Origin: Scleroderma bovista
Taxonomy: Eukaryota > Basidiomycota > Agaricomycetes > Boletales > Sclerodermataceae
Assembly (NCBI GenBank): GCA_037178675.1
Contig: JAYMGJ010000370.1
Span: 117,638 to 181,637 of the forward strand
DNA length: 64,000 bases
Reading direction: 5' to 3'
In this document: positions 22,283 through 35,046 of the stretch, one piece after another
Layout of the letters: each line of letters begins with the position of its first letter
How positions within the stretch are numbered: the first letter of the stretch is position 1
The notes under the pieces: generated by a model
Database searches by the model: none
What the model was told of the DNA's origin: nothing
What the model saw: only the letters and a program-made list of their open reading frames with translations
Translations under genes and position numbers: made by a program

Positions 22283-25200
22283 TCAGCGATGAGATCCCGG
22301 TGAAGACTGCTGTTGTTGACCTTCATGATGGTCAGTTGAGCTCTCCATGAGAGGAAAGGGGAGCTCCGGGTCAAGGCCAAACGAACGTGCATCGAAAGCC
22401 TGCCACAACGAATCTTGGTCTCCAACAAGCGAATATCCGTTTGAATTATAATTACGGATATAGTCTAGCCCTAGGAACGGAAGACCCGGTCCAGGGAAGG
22501 AAGAGGTCGGGGGAGTAGTTGACAACGTGGAATACCCCATGTCGGTGCCGGTATACCATGACGGGTCAATGTTCTGGTGCTCGTACGTAGCGTACGGCAA
22601 GGAGCTGCACTGAGGTCCAGGCTGATACATTTCCACGTTATGGGGTTCACCTGAGCTTACGTCCCACTGATGAGTGCTCGAAGATGCCAAGGGGCTTTGG
22701 TGCACCCCATAGTCATATGTCGAAGAGACATGGAGAGGTGACAGCGGGGCACCTGGATAGCTGTAAGCGGACGTGTTCATTATATGAGGACTTCCGTCCT
22801 GTTGCTGTGATGCTTCCGCAGCGGACATGGACGGCGAGGGCAAGTTAATCGAGGCTGGAGAACTGTGTGGGCTGGACTTGGAGGCCACAGAAGGTGGACT
22901 AGGAAAGCCGCCTTGGAATGGCGCCCCACTACTCGGTCCAGCCAGTCCCTCGCTTTCGTCATGCCCCCGCTTGCGCGACGTCGAACGGTTGCGCTGCGCT
23001 GCGATCCATGAAGCATCAGCAAGCATCATCAATGAAGGTGTGTCAGGCTTACAGTCAACACGATATGGAGAGGAAACCGGGGGGCGCCGGGTCGAATTAG
23101 GGTCTCGTGATCGACTAATTCTCCTAGGTTTCATCTTGATGGGGCGGTTAACAGTGGGCACCTGTCCAACGGGCGAGACAACAAGAGACCGCCTGCGCTC
23201 GAGCATTGCGGGTGCCACACTCTGTGCAATAGGAATTCCTTGGGAATGGAGGTCTTCACGACCGACCTTCTTGATTGCATTGTCAGCGGTATTAGTTAGC
23301 TCTGTGAGCAATTCCTTGCACTTTCGGGCACCGGGCCAATGACCTTCCCAGGATTCTATCGCAGGGAGACAGCTCTTCGCTTCATCCATAGCTGCTGCCA
23401 CAGCTCGAGAGTCGGGAGAATGCATGGCATACAGAAGGATGATGACAGCGGAACTGAAAAGGTGTTGTATGAAAAAGGCGAGGTGGTGACAAGGCGGAAC
23501 GACATTATTGATCGATGGTGCGAGACGTATGCAAGACCGTGCAGACGATACAGCCTTGGCAACGGAGTTGGGGGCTGCTGTTTGATCGTGCTTGACTGGG
23601 AGGAAATTGCGATGGAGGGTGGTGAGCACGGAATAATAATGGCTGCACAATACAACAGTCATCGAAACGTGCTTGTCCATCGTAGAAGACTCATTCTTGA
23701 ATTGTGCGGGTAAATCGTCGCACCATTTGTTCAGTTCAACATCGAGACTCTCCACTGAGCGCTGCAACTCTGCCCTCCGTTCGGGTTCCAAAATTTCCTT
23801 GCAGTTGTCAATCGCATACACTTGGCGGAGAACGCGACCGGCGATCTGATAAAGGTTCGCGATAGCTATCGTGCCTGACATAAGCGATGTATGTTTCGTG
23901 GAAATGTTAACTCCGCTGAAGTATTCTGGCAGATATTCGTCGTCCACGTCAACTGGTAATTCCACGTCGCAATCAGAATCCTCAACACCCAAGGGTCGAC
24001 CCAGGGCAAGGGCGAGCATACGGTCCAGACAGTAGACATTCCACCATATCTTCCGGCGGGTCTCCTTCTCGATAGGTGAAATTGTGAGACGACGGGGTGA
24101 GCGCTGAGGAAATACGTCAATAGCTATGACCGGTACAAAGATAGAAAACCTCACGTGTAAGCCCAGGTCTTGTGCGGTACGCACCGCCTGGCCTACCAGG
24201 ATCCAGGCTTGGGGTAAGCAATTGATGGAACACAGGAACGTGGACATGAGAATGAAACTTTGGACGTGGGAAACTTGAATCGATGTATGGCTGATGTAGT
24301 GTAGAATTAATGCCCTAATGCAAAAAAGTTCAAGAAATGAGCTACATTAGTGACTAAGGGGGTTAAGAGGCCTACCTCTCATAATAAACCATGCCCACCC
24401 CGCCGTCATCGGATGTATCCCTAGATAGACGGACATCGTCAACAAGACGAGCGGAGCACGCGAACACGGCAAAAACTATAGATGTGAATGCTGCTTCGGT
24501 GTCGAGGAAGTCGGCATCGCTCCGCATTTGCATTAGCTTCTTATATCGAATCCTGAAAGATGGTTTATCCAGGATTGGCATCAAAAAGTGCAAACGTTGG
24601 AAGTACACTTCGATCTGCATTCACCGCGGGGATGAGATAGGCATGCGATGACATATCTTGCAAAACAACTCACTAGCTTATCGCATAAATCTTCTTCCGG
24701 GAATTCCACTTCCACTGCCCTAGGAAGGGCGTGTACCTTCCCAAAAAAGACTGAGGCTGGGAAATATAGCTTGTTTGCGCTAGGGCCAGGTGCCCGTGGG
24801 TCTTCTTCCATTGGGGAGACACGATGAAGGGGACTACTAGTGAGAGCACGGAAGGACTGAATGAGGGACATGGTGGAGGAACCACCTATCCAACGCATGT
24901 GGCCATGCTCATCTAGAGCAAGTTGGCCAAAACATTCCGAGACATCATCTTCCATTTTGATGCCTGAGGATTCTGGGGATGCGCTGCTATCAGTTTGCGT
25001 ATCGGAGCCATCTTTGGAGGAGAGGGCCTGTAATACGGCTGCAGCTGGCTGAGAGTCGTCTGTGGAAGTGCCAGAGGTAGAGGATTGACCCGAAGTGGTA
25101 GGAAGATTTAGGGAGGGCCCCAATTGCTCGAGAAAGGGTGTTATCTGCGAGAACAGTGACTCCATATGCAAGAGGCGAGCCTCGAGTTCCTGTACATAGC

Positions 25201-25533
25201 TGGAATGTGGATGAGACGGAGAACAATGCTTTGGAAAAGAATTGCGTACTGTCTGCTCAACGCTGCCCTGTCCTTGGTCTGGAGCCATGTGCATTGAGAG
25301 CCCGAAGCTTGGCACTGTGCACAGGTTGGCTCGCAGCCGTCGCATTTGATTTTCTTGCGCCTATGATCGATGGGAGTGAGTTGTAGTCTGGAATTTACAG
25401 GAATTGTGACCACACACCTGCAGCTCTCACAAGCACGCCATACTCGTCTGCGCTGAAGCTGTATGGGCTTCGTTCCTGCGTCGGCTGGCAGAGTCTCTTC
25501 ATCGATGCGCTTCTTCTTCGACTGATGGGTCAT
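22283..25533 (-). CDS. Zn2Cys6 fungal-specific transcription factor
   Basis: Gal4-type regulator of 990 residues. Exons 25418-25533, 25250-25360, 24674-25199, 24376-24614, 24155-24314 and 22283-24103. The zinc cluster at about residues 34-62 reads CESCRRKKIKC then CAQCQASGSQC, completed by splicing; an extra Cys sits in the middle loop. A coiled dimerisation segment follows (YVQELEARLLHMESL). The middle homology domain is recognised from VYFQRLHFLMPILDKPSF, AWILVGQAVRTAQDLGLH and KIWWNVYCLDRMLALALGRP. The C-terminus is long, Ser/Pro/Gln-rich and probably activating. Target genes cannot be told. The frame stays open upstream of the chosen ATG. Confidence 0.88.
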
Positions 25534-28454
25534 TTGGTAGTGGGAGTCGTTGGTGTGCACAAATCGCGTGGGGGGTGCTTGAGCCCGGGGGAGGCCTTGT
25601 TGTCGAATGACTTCAAGATATCGTCGGAGGGCAATCGGGTCGGGCCGATGCCACTGAGGTTGGTGACTCAGCCAGTCCATTTCAGGAAATTCCTGTCCAC
25701 GGTCGGTCAGTAAGCTCACCGTTCCGAACCACAGCCTGAGCACACGTACCGTGACCTGTGCGAGTAGAACGAGAGGTATGTCTGGGGACCAAGACACTGA
25801 CGTTGCTGACGTTCGGGTCGTCTTTTTATACCCCCAACTGCGGAAATGAACTTCATAAAACCATTTCCTGTGACGAGCTGGCGTGTTCATCCGAATGAGC
25901 AATCTCATCCGGACCCCCCCTTCTCCCGATCCGTTGGAGATGCTTAGGCCTGTGAAGGCATCATAGCCCCCCAAAAATTCAGGTGGGTGGTCCCTCTCTG
26001 CTCATTTATTAGGTTTAAGCGAGGAGGAGCATTGCCCACCTGACTAATTCAGTGACTACACCCATGGCGCAGTCCTTGTGCCTTCTCCTCGATCATGCGC
26101 TTCTCGTCAAATTTTCATTCTCTTTCGCTTTTTTATTGGCAGTGGTTGTTTCCAATTGTGTCTTCCGTCATTGCGTCTCCCCGGCAACATATCGGATATG
26201 GTTAGACACATACTCCCGCGCCATGTATTAAGGGACCAGTGCTGCGCTTTATTCGCTTTTTTTTCGACTGGCGTGTGGTACGACCCTCTTGGACTCTCCA
26301 GTTTATGCAAAGTCTTGACTTGTGACCAAGTTAAGTCTCTCGCCGAGCATAAATAACGGTCTTTTTTTTCGGCTTCACCCTTTCTGGCCAGATTATGGTG
26401 GCCAAAAACGACTAACCACAACTAAAATGCAATGGAAGGTCACGCTTGAAGAAATAATCAATATATATGTGTCATCACTACTCTCGTTATGACTTGTTCA
26501 CAAATCATCGCTTCCATCATACAGAACCCTCGACGCCCTATCAAGTCTCGACGCCGATCGCCAGGGCCCTTAATTGAGAGTATTTCTGGTCGAAAGCGCC
26601 CCAGGGAATGCGGTACACAAGGCCTACTGCTCTCCGACTAATGGCACCTCGCGATAAGAAATAGGTCCTGTCACATCAGTATGTATTTCAACTGGCTCCG
26701 CCAAGCTACCCGAATCATTCCGTTCTTTCGGGGCACTATGAGTGGTGAAAAGATAGCAAACTTATTTCCTGGTCAGTCAGTCCTCCTAGATCGCTTTCGT
26801 TACCCGCCCAGATTTGTTACCCTCCATGCTGTGATGCTCATTTGTCTGCGCCCCACGCTAAGCATTAGTCCCCTTTTATTGCCCAATCCGTTCACAAACA
26901 ATGCTCTTCGCCCTTTTGGCCGATCAAACGTGTTCATCCAAGGTCATCACCCCACAATGAAAGATTCAATTCATGCAATTTGAGCTCTCCGTTCACCCTG
27001 GCTGGACCACTATGGCTAGACGGGAGAAGTTAGAACTGCACTCAGTATGCGCCAGCCCTCCAGAAGTCTGATGGGCCTTAGCAGGATCTGGAAATGTAGT
27101 ATGTAGTATGCAGAATACAGTAACTTGTACAGCGATTGCGACACGTCAATTCTACGCTGTCTAGACCAATGCCACAGGCTGCGAGGAAGTATCACAGTGC
27201 AGCAGCAATATTATAATTACCAACGTGTCAATGTGCATTGCGAGATAGACCATGCTCGAAGCCTTGTCACGGAATAGACCTCATCCCGCCTTCACTCTCG
27301 CATTCCGCAGTACTGAATATACGTCGACAATTGAACGTGCTTCATTTGGAAGTGTCTGAATCTGTTTGCGCCCGATCAGGTAATCGAGTCCTGGCCTTTG
27401 GATAGTCACCAATCACACCTTGACACCAAGGGAGGTCCCATGACGTTCATCAAGCACGGGCGCCCACAAGTCGGCGCCGCTGCCGCTCCTCGGAGTTCTA
27501 AGGACGTCTTCCAGTAAAACCTGATGGGAAGACTTAGGGTGTTGCCCTGCAGCACATGGCTTGGCCCAGGTGATTGGACCCGCCGCTATTGGAGCCGTGG
27601 ACGGTTCGTAACTAATAGCATAACGGGACAGACGCTGGTTGGTGCACCACGCAATCTCTTGCAAGCCGTCACAGAAGCCTTGCTGATCCTTTCCCTTAGA
27701 CGAAGCGCTTGTGAAAGGACCCGGTAAATAGCAGCCCATGTCCTATGATGTCGTTGACAAGCCCACCTTCTGTCAAAGCAAACATCATTGCCATGGCAGA
27801 CAGTGCATTGCAAAGACGCCACTGTATAGCCGGATACACACCAGATAGTAGGCTGGAGTTGACACCGCAAGTTTATTCTGAGCGATGCGCCGCTTTTGAA
27901 CATGCGGCAAAACACGTTGTCGGAATGCATGCCCCTCTTATGCTGTACTACATCGTGTTTTCCTATTTCTAAGACCTGACTTTGAAGTCAATATTATGTA
28001 GTGTCCAAACTCGTCCATTGAATAGTATATATGTACTTACGCATGTTGAATATCGGTGAGGTGACATCGCGATTACACGAGGGGGGGATCTCCTTAGGTC
28101 GGAAGCGAAGGATCCACATCAAGTTAGAACAAGACGGCTACCTCGAATAGCTTCCAATTGTGTGGATACTTGCGGTACCGTTTCACGGAATCCATGTCGA
28201 TATGTATATCAGAAGCCCCAGATGGTGCCAAGTCAAGTGTGGTTGCGGCAGGGCAACAAAAAGAAGGGGCACAACTTAACTTATCATTCTTCTGATTTTC
28301 ACGTACATTCGTACCTTCAAGGGGGGTTCGGGGACTCGAAGGAGTGTAGCCCCTGTTCGTCGCAGCAGAGCAGATTGTAGCGCGCGGGAGGTTTGTGTAT
28401 CCTTGTTTACGTGGCGGCAAACTTTTGTCCTTCACCATACTTGCAAAACGTCAA
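25534..28454. other. Long intergenic region between divergent genes
   Basis: 2.9 kb between the Zn2Cys6 factor (leftward) and PAB2 (rightward). Both promoters should be here. Scattered ORFs up to about 110 codons on both strands show no family resemblance. No tandem repeats or terminal repeats were noticed. A long upstream region is common for fungal transcription-factor genes. Confidence 0.4.
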
Positions 28455-29356
28455 ATGGCTGATGTGGGGACTGCACAGACACCGCTGGTCGACAGCGTGG
28501 ACCCATTGCTCGATGACGCGGAGGAGGCTGAGTCAAAGGTTCTACTCTAATTGCATAGTATGCTGCTTGAAAACTAAAGAAAGCGTTCCTGTGCGCTCAG
28601 GAAATCCAACTCATGAAGCAGCGCGTGGAGGAGATGGAGCGGGAGGCCAAGAAGTTGCGTGAACTCCAGGCTGCCGCAGAATCAGCTGGCTCTGGAGGCG
28701 GCGGATCGGATGCCGGCGTTCCGATGGAAACTGAAGAAGACAAGGCCGTTTCAGACGGGCGGAGTGTTTTCGTGGGCAATGTATGTGATTGACTCGACCC
28801 CTCCCTGCCACTTGCTGAACTTGGAATATCCAGGTGGACTATGGTGCAACCCCAGAAGAAATCCAGGGACATTTCCAGGCTTGCGGAACCATCAATCGAG
28901 TGACTATACTGTGCGACAAGTTCACAGGGCACCCTAAAGGGTATGGACGATTTAATAACGGCGCATTATTGTGTCCTGACGTGGCTTCCATTCTACCCCA
29001 CAGGTACGCGTATGTCGAGTTCGCAGAAGCTGAATTCATAGATGCCGCGTTAGCAATGGATAACTCCCTATTCCGTGGACGGCTAATAAAAGTGGGCATC
29101 CATAACATTCTAGACAATCTCCCCGTGGCTTCACAGCGTGTCTAGGTTACAGCAAAGCGTACTAATGTTCCGGGATTCAACCGGGGACGCGATCGAGGTG
29201 CACCCCGGGGCGGATACCGTGGGGGATACCGAGGTGGCTATCGAGGTGGCTATGGGTACAGCCCCTATCGTGCACGTGGGAGGTGAGTTTTTGGACGCAC
29301 ACAACGTGTTGAATTTATTGTCGAGCTGTCACAGAGGACGGGGGCGGGGGTTTTGA
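28455..29356 (+). CDS. PAB2: Nuclear poly(A)-binding protein 2 (PABPN1 type)
   Basis: Binds poly(A) tails in the nucleus and influences polyadenylation and RNA decay. Six exons: 28455-28538, 28601-28780, 28834-28940, 29004-29091, 29146-29282, 29335-29356; 205 residues. Acidic N-terminus, then a coiled coil ([19 protein letters not shown]). One RRM follows with RNP2 SVFVGNVDYG and RNP1 GYAYVEFA. The C-terminus is Arg/Gly/Tyr-rich (repeated RGGY, ending GRGRGRGF), a methylation-type tail. This order and size match PABPN1/Pab2. The final coding exon is only 22 nt. Confidence 0.9.
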
Positions 29357-29644
29357 AGCAAAAAGTTGCACACTTGCAACATGTTGCGTGTTTTGCTGTC
29401 GAAGTTAGGTACTTGGTGACCTCTCTTAGCGGTTTTCTAGCTTGTTCTGAGGCACGAACTATCATGTTATAATGTGTCTGATTTAGTTTCTGCTATGTAT
29501 CATTCACCCTCATTGATTTTTGCATTCAAGTACTGCTTCTGAACCAGGACTGATACAATTGAGGGACGACAGCGAATTGTATGCTGCCTAACAATGTTAC
29601 ATAATCAGCATTACATAGTATCAGTCCAAGTCTTCGAACCTGTG

Positions 29645-30181
29645 ATGCCCTTCAGAGCGTGCAACATAATATCGAGGCTTTTGTCTTCGAAAGCCGGCTC
29701 TGCAGAATATCCATTCGCTAAAAATGCCATTCTTTCGCCACCCCTCCCAGTCCCCTCGGGCCGTGGCCAGGCTCTGCGCAACGGGAAAGGCTTGATGTTT
29801 TTCCTGCGCCAAAACCTGCCTGAACCCAAGAAACGACAATGGCTACAGACCCTGTTCTCCCGACAACACCCACAGCGCCTTCTTCCTGGCTCTGTGCTCA
29901 CGATCACACTCGAACATGCGCCTGGTATTTTCTCCGGAGTACTGATGTCCGTACGGCGGCGCGGTCCTGACACGTCCTTTGTTTTGCGGAACGTGATCCA
30001 GCGAACGGGCGTGGAAGTGCAGTTTTTTGTCAACTCGCCCCACCTGAAGGACATCAAAGTCGTGCAGAGAGCTGGCGGAGGGCCAGGAAAGGAGGGTAGG
30101 AGACAGAGGCGCGCGAAGCTCTTCTTCCTTCGGGACTTCCCCTCCAAGATGAGCTCCATTTCGGCCAGTCTCAAAGGCTAA
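29645..30181 (+). CDS. Mitochondrial large-subunit ribosomal protein bL19m
   Basis: Single-exon gene, 178 residues; ATG at 29645 gives MPFRACNIISRLLSS, a basic, acid-free presequence-like start. The core LLPGSVLTITLEHAPGIFSG, VLMSVRRRGPDTSFVLRN and GVEVQFFVNSPHLKDIKVV follows the bacterial L19 SH3-like fold. The basic GKEGRRQRRAKLFFLRD is the L19 C-terminal helix with the YLR-like ending. Family length for fungal bL19m fits. Confidence 0.87.
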   Translation: MPFRACNIISRLLSSKAGSAEYPFAKNAILSPPLPVPSGRGQALRNGKGLMFFLRQNLPEPKKRQWLQTLFSRQHPQRLLPGSVLTITLEHAPGIFSGVLMSVRRRGPDTSFVLRNVIQRTGVEVQFFVNSPHLKDIKVVQRAGGGPGKEGRRQRRAKLFFLRDFPSKMSSISASLKG

Positions 30182-30426
30182 GTTTGTATGTGGTTTCCAC
30201 TGTCTCCCCATTCTGATTCTGATTATGCGCTTTCAGACGCCTTCGGCACCAAGCTCTCTGTTGGGACAAGGGTTGATAGGATGTGTCTATTTACATATAC
30301 TACTTTGCACGTACTACATAGACGACTCAAAGACAAACCAAATTGGGGAAAACGTGACTAACGCAAGTCAGCCGAGAAAGACTATCCTGCTCTCCTCTGA
30401 CGCCAATCAGCACTCTTCGCTGTCGA

Positions 30427-32185
30427 ATGCCTCGTAAACCCCGTTCGTTGCGCAATCTTGCGCTGTCTCCAAAGCGCTCCTCACCGACACGTTCACCCTC
30501 ACCCACGTTCTCAGATGCTACCCGCGCCTCCGCCATTAACTTTGGTGCAGATGGCCCAGAGAAAATCATTACCCGCACGAACCTTAAAATGAGCCTGCAA
30601 GCATACGATGAAGTGCGTCAGTCGGCGGTCGTAACCTTGTGGACTGTCCTGATGCACTGTAGCTCATGAATTCGAGCGCGAACTATCGCGCAGCACTGCT
30701 CCATATGTCCAAGGTCACCTCTGCGTTCGCAGATGCTCTTGAAAAGTGCGCGGGGTGAGTGCTAGCAGTCCACTATCTTCCCAATAACCGGAACTGTGCA
30801 CCGCAGTCTTAAAGGACCCTCGTACGAAGCTAGCACTAGGCTACAGGCAGCTTCAGGGCTGCACCATCTCATTGGTAACCACTGGCATGTATTGGTCCGC
30901 ATTGTTTTCTACTGTTCACAATTGTAACCCCCTCACATACAGTCTATAGGCGGAGACACTTGATAAGAACTTTGAGAAGCCCCTCCGTCAGCACCTGGAT
31001 ACTTACCGGACCATAGTCAATGTTTGTCTACCCCTTTTTTCTGGGTTCAGGCTTATCAACCCTCTGTCTCACTTGCAGGAACGCTCTGCTTCTTACGAGA
31101 AAGCCCTTCGAGAGAAAAGTGGCATAATTCGACAAACGGAAATGAGCAATCTCAATAAGAAACAACGCAGTATGTACCTCTGCCTGCAAGCCGCACTTTC
31201 ACCGCCGACTGAGAGTTTATAGATCTCCAGAGCTTCAGAGAAGCATTAACAATACTTCAACAACAAGTCGACGACCTTGACGCCCTGAAAGCACAGCACT
31301 ACCAAGAAATTATGGAACACGAAGAAGAGGTTTGGGATGTAGTACAAGCCAAGGTAGGTTAACCCACGGCGTCAATAGATAGGCTATATGACCCCTAACG
31401 TTATTAGGTTTGCGTTGATGTACGCTCAACGATGGATGTCTTTGATCGGTTTACGGCGAAGGCGTACGTTTAGTAGTCCATTAAAGCAGCGCACGTACAT
31501 CTAACCTCGACTTAGCTCTGACCCTATCTTAGAACCTATGCTGCAGTCCGTCCCAGACCCGTTTGATTCGTACGGCCCTCCTCAAGCAGAGGACCAGATA
31601 TTTACGATACTCCCACCCCTTTCCGTTATTGCCAACACGCCGTCCCCATCGGCAAGTCCCATGACCACCACCCCACCCCCGGGCGCCGAGGTGCCAGCTT
31701 CCCTCCCTAACAATTCCTGGACATCATCAGGCACGTTTTTCGCCACACCATCGTCAGAATGGGCGGACTCTTCATCTGCTTTCTCCAACACGTCACGTTC
31801 AACATCTCCGTCGTCGTTGAAGCGCCGACAGTCGCACCCCCCGACCACGAACCATCAGTCACGCAAGTTTGAGTCGAAACTGCGCAGTGTCGTCGCCCTC
31901 GTCGATGAGCCCGTCTCACGGCATCCTTCGGAAATACCCGGTGTAGATGCCTGCCCATGTGTGCCCGATCTCCACGGGGGATCCTCTTCACCTGATGCAT
32001 GGAACGTTTCCGGCACTAGTGATGGTGCGTACAATGACCCTGGGTATATCACACAAAGTGGGGAGGTTACTCCTCGCCACTCTGCTTTGTCCGTGATTTC
32101 TCCCGATGCATACGGAGAAGGTGGGAGAAGTCTTGTTTCTGATGAACAATCGGATCGCACTGTGCCGCTCGAGCTTGAGGTCTAG
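30427..32185 (+). CDS. BAR-domain protein of the Ivy1 type
   Basis: Predicted membrane-curvature/phospholipid-binding protein like yeast Ivy1, which works at the vacuole and endosome with Ypt7 and TORC1/EGO. Eight exons: 30427-30612, 30663-30754, 30807-30888, 30950-31021, 31079-31169, 31223-31353, 31408-31463, 31516-32185; 459 residues. After a basic Ser/Pro N-terminus comes a long helical region (about 50-250) with the pattern NLKMSLQAYDELMNSSANYR, ALLHMSKVTSAFADALEKC, GLHHLIGNHW and REALTILQQQVDDLDALKAQ. The C-terminal 220 residues are Ser/Pro/Thr-rich and disordered. The junction after GNHWH uses a GT donor inside the obvious reading frame and was chosen for phase and helix continuity. Family call is by pattern; other BAR proteins are possible. 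Confidence 0.72.
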
Positions 32186-32322
32186 CCACCTTCAGCTGTT
32201 GGTTTCTTTTTTCTTCTTTCGCTCACATATGCTAGTAGTGGAGGTGTAAAGTAAAATCACCGCAATATCTATTATGGCTAGTGCTGCTGCTGTTTCGCTA
32301 CCGAGGACGATGGTGATTGGAT

Positions 32323-34959
32323 CTAAAGACTACCCAATGACCGGATGCCGTACTGCTGGAGTACATCGAGGCTGACAGCTGCTGGGCTTTTGAAAAGCGG
32401 ATCAGTGCCTGCACCAGTCTTTGGGAAGGCTATCACATCTCGAATAGTCGGGGCCTTGCAAAGAATGGACATGAGCCGGTCAAAACCTGTGTATCACACA
32501 TGCATTTTAATTTCTCTGCGCAGATTATAGGGCGATACGTACCAAGAGCAATTCCACCATGTGGTGGCGCGCCACATTTAAGGGCATGTACAAGGTGATC
32601 AAAAGTGGCCTTCTCAGAATCTGATAACTACAAGGGGGGGGGGGGGGGTGATAAGAGGTACGGTACACCATACGAGGCAAGGCCTCGTACCTGGAGCACC
32701 TGGGAGAAAATGTAATCCTGCATGGCGGCATCATGCACCCTAACAGATCCTCCACCGATTTCGACACCATTCAGGACGAGGTCGTAATGCTGCCCCCGAA
32801 CCTAATCCAAATGGAAATATATCACTGATCATGGTTTCGAAACAATTTTTCAATCACAGACCTGATCGATGCGACCAGCGTACATGGCTTCGATGTCGTG
32901 CCACATGGGGGCCGTGAATGGATGATGGGTACTGCTCCACCGCCCACGAGCAAGGAAGTCTTTGTCCGGATCCGCTCTAGTGAACAGGGGAAATTCCGTT
33001 ACCCACAGAAACTGTGGAGATGAAGGAGCATAATCGCCTATAACAGTGCATTACGTCGCGAAGCAAGGTGGTGAACAAACATGCATACCAAGCTCTTGCG
33101 CAATCTCAGCCAATTGAATCCGTATTCGACCTAGTGCGGTGGATCCACCCTGAGCTAGTGAGGGATCGGCGAACGTGCGATAGTCTGGGCAGAGCCTACC
33201 TCGACAGCAGAGTGGCGTCGTGATACCCAAATGGTATCACCAGGACTAATACCCAACGCCTTGTTGACAGTAGCATGATGCTCAACAGTCAATGGTATAT
33301 CGAACGAAACAACACTGCATTCGCATAGCCAGCTCAACTCATTGTCTTGTGTGATGCCAATGCGATCCTGTCCATGTGGCTTAGGAAGCTGTACTAACAC
33401 AACCCCGCACACTTACGACACGAGGGTCATCAAATTTGCAGTCGTTGGCTCGAAGGAAGGGTTGGGAGTCAGAGCGACGTATTATCAGGGCTTCTAGTGT
33501 GTGCCCCAAACTTTGCAAGCACGCGCGGTGCCGATCCGGAAGGACCGAAGAGACATCGACGATCTATAGCCGAAAGAAGGATGTGACAGCGTGCAGCAGA
33601 GGCGTCTAAGAACCCACCTTCAAAGGAAAGCGAGTGTCAGGCTTGTCGGATCCATACTAAACATTGATTAGCTTGCTGAGAGTGATAAGCGAAGTACAAC
33701 TATCTCACAGATGTCATTGCTTCTGCATAGGTCATGACGGGGAATACATTGGGCAGGGAAGTGCCCTCGACTCGTTGCCATATGTTACGGATGAGGGACT
33801 CGACAACGGCGCGTACCTCGTGACCACCAATTCGCCAGTTGTCCGAGTGGGGCGTGTGCACCTGACCCCACGAAACGTATGCCATTTCGAGATCGATTTG
33901 AGTAAACTCGGGTTGGCGATCCTTGCGGCCGTCCTCATCGCGGAAACACTTGGCAATCTGGAAGTATTTGTCGATTGCTCCGGAGCATATGAGGAGTTGC
34001 TTGGGTTGCTGGGGTGATTGTGGAAGAGAGTAGAACAGGGGGCGTTGGCATGCATGAGGTGATCCGCCGACCCTGGTTGGGACAAGAAACTCTCTGGCCC
34101 CTTCAGGGGATGATTTGAGTAAAAGGGGAGTCTCGACTTCTAGGAAACCTAATTCGGTCGCATGGGGAGGGTTACAGCTGCCGTATGAAGTATGTATGGC
34201 ACGCGACACGCACCCTCGTCGTGTAGGGTGTCACGAATGATGCGAGAGACAATGCTTCTTTTTTTGATGTTGTTAGTCAAAGAGGACCTCCGAAGATCAA
34301 GGTGGCGGAATTGTGATCTCAATTCCTCGTTCACCTGGCATGCTGTTAATAACGGACGAAAGCCGGCACGGACACACCCACCAGCGAGTGCTCATCTGAA
34401 GGGAAGAACGGCAAATTGCGATCTGCCGGGTTCAACAGGATAAAGTTATCAACCTCGACCTCGATGTCACCTGTGGCACTCTTACGCAAAATGAGTCAGA
34501 CCGACGTCCAGAATACAGTATGGAAGGGACTGACGGTCCGTCTGGCCGTTTCAGGTCTTGCGCGCACCTCACCCTCAATCAACACGGTCGACTCGACGGG
34601 TATGTCTGAGAGACGAGTCAGGTGTGCAGCAGAGTCGCGTTTGCGATTCACGACGAGCTGGGTTGTTCCGGACGAGTCTCTGATGGGAAAGAAGGACATT
34701 GCCTTGGACACCTTGCTTAATATGGCAACCCGTCACTGTGTTGGTCTGGAGTGGCTCAATTGCAGTACACACCGCTCAGGGAGCAGCCATCCTGCGAGGA
34801 CGACACGGGAGCCTGCGTGTGCACGGGAGAGTTCACCGCAGGTGTGGGTGCGCCGGGGGTATGGGGCTGGGGAACAGTCAGTGCTGGAGCCTAGCACACA
34901 CACGGGTGGGTCTGCTGACCAGAATGGGCGAGGGCCGTCCAGGATCGAGCAAGTCGCAT
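32323..34959 (-). CDS. Mitochondrial aspartyl-tRNA synthetase (bacterial type, class II)
   Basis: Charges mitochondrial tRNA-Asp. Fourteen exons: 34902-34959, 34773-34866, 34535-34715, 34382-34480, 34214-34334, 33709-34148, 33618-33656, 33417-33563, 33200-33388, 33089-33149, 32862-33037, 32691-32801, 32543-32627, 32323-32486; 654 residues. OB-fold anticodon domain begins [17 protein letters not shown]. Class II motif 2 is [21 protein letters not shown], motif 3 is [29 protein letters not shown] and [12 protein letters not shown] are AspRS-specific. The C-terminus [16 protein letters not shown] is the bacterial-type end. The first intron would be only 35 nt, so exon 1 is the least certain part. 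One intron contains a 15-base C run on the coding strand. Confidence 0.9.
32634..32648. repeat. 15-base homopolymer G tract (C tract on coding strand) in an intron
   Basis: An uninterrupted run of 15 G on the plus strand. In the AspRS gene it reads as a C run a few bases before the acceptor tag, taking the place of the polypyrimidine tract. Confidence 0.9.
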
Positions 34960-35046
34960 GAGAGAGACACGGTTAATTACATAATATGAAAAGTAAAATA
35001 TTCGTCATGATCATCCTCGTCCCTTATAAAATACCCCGTCCCTGCG
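34960..35046. promoter_or_regulatory. Divergent promoter, mito AspRS / F-box-like gene
   Basis: 87 bp between the two start codons; a TATA-like tataaaatacc occurs near 35025 on the plus strand. Inference from layout; depends on AspRS exon 1 being right. Confidence 0.4.

Noticed and set aside
29611..30174. 187-codon minus-strand ORF
   Set aside because: Exactly antisense to the bL19m gene, whose plus-strand protein matches a known family.
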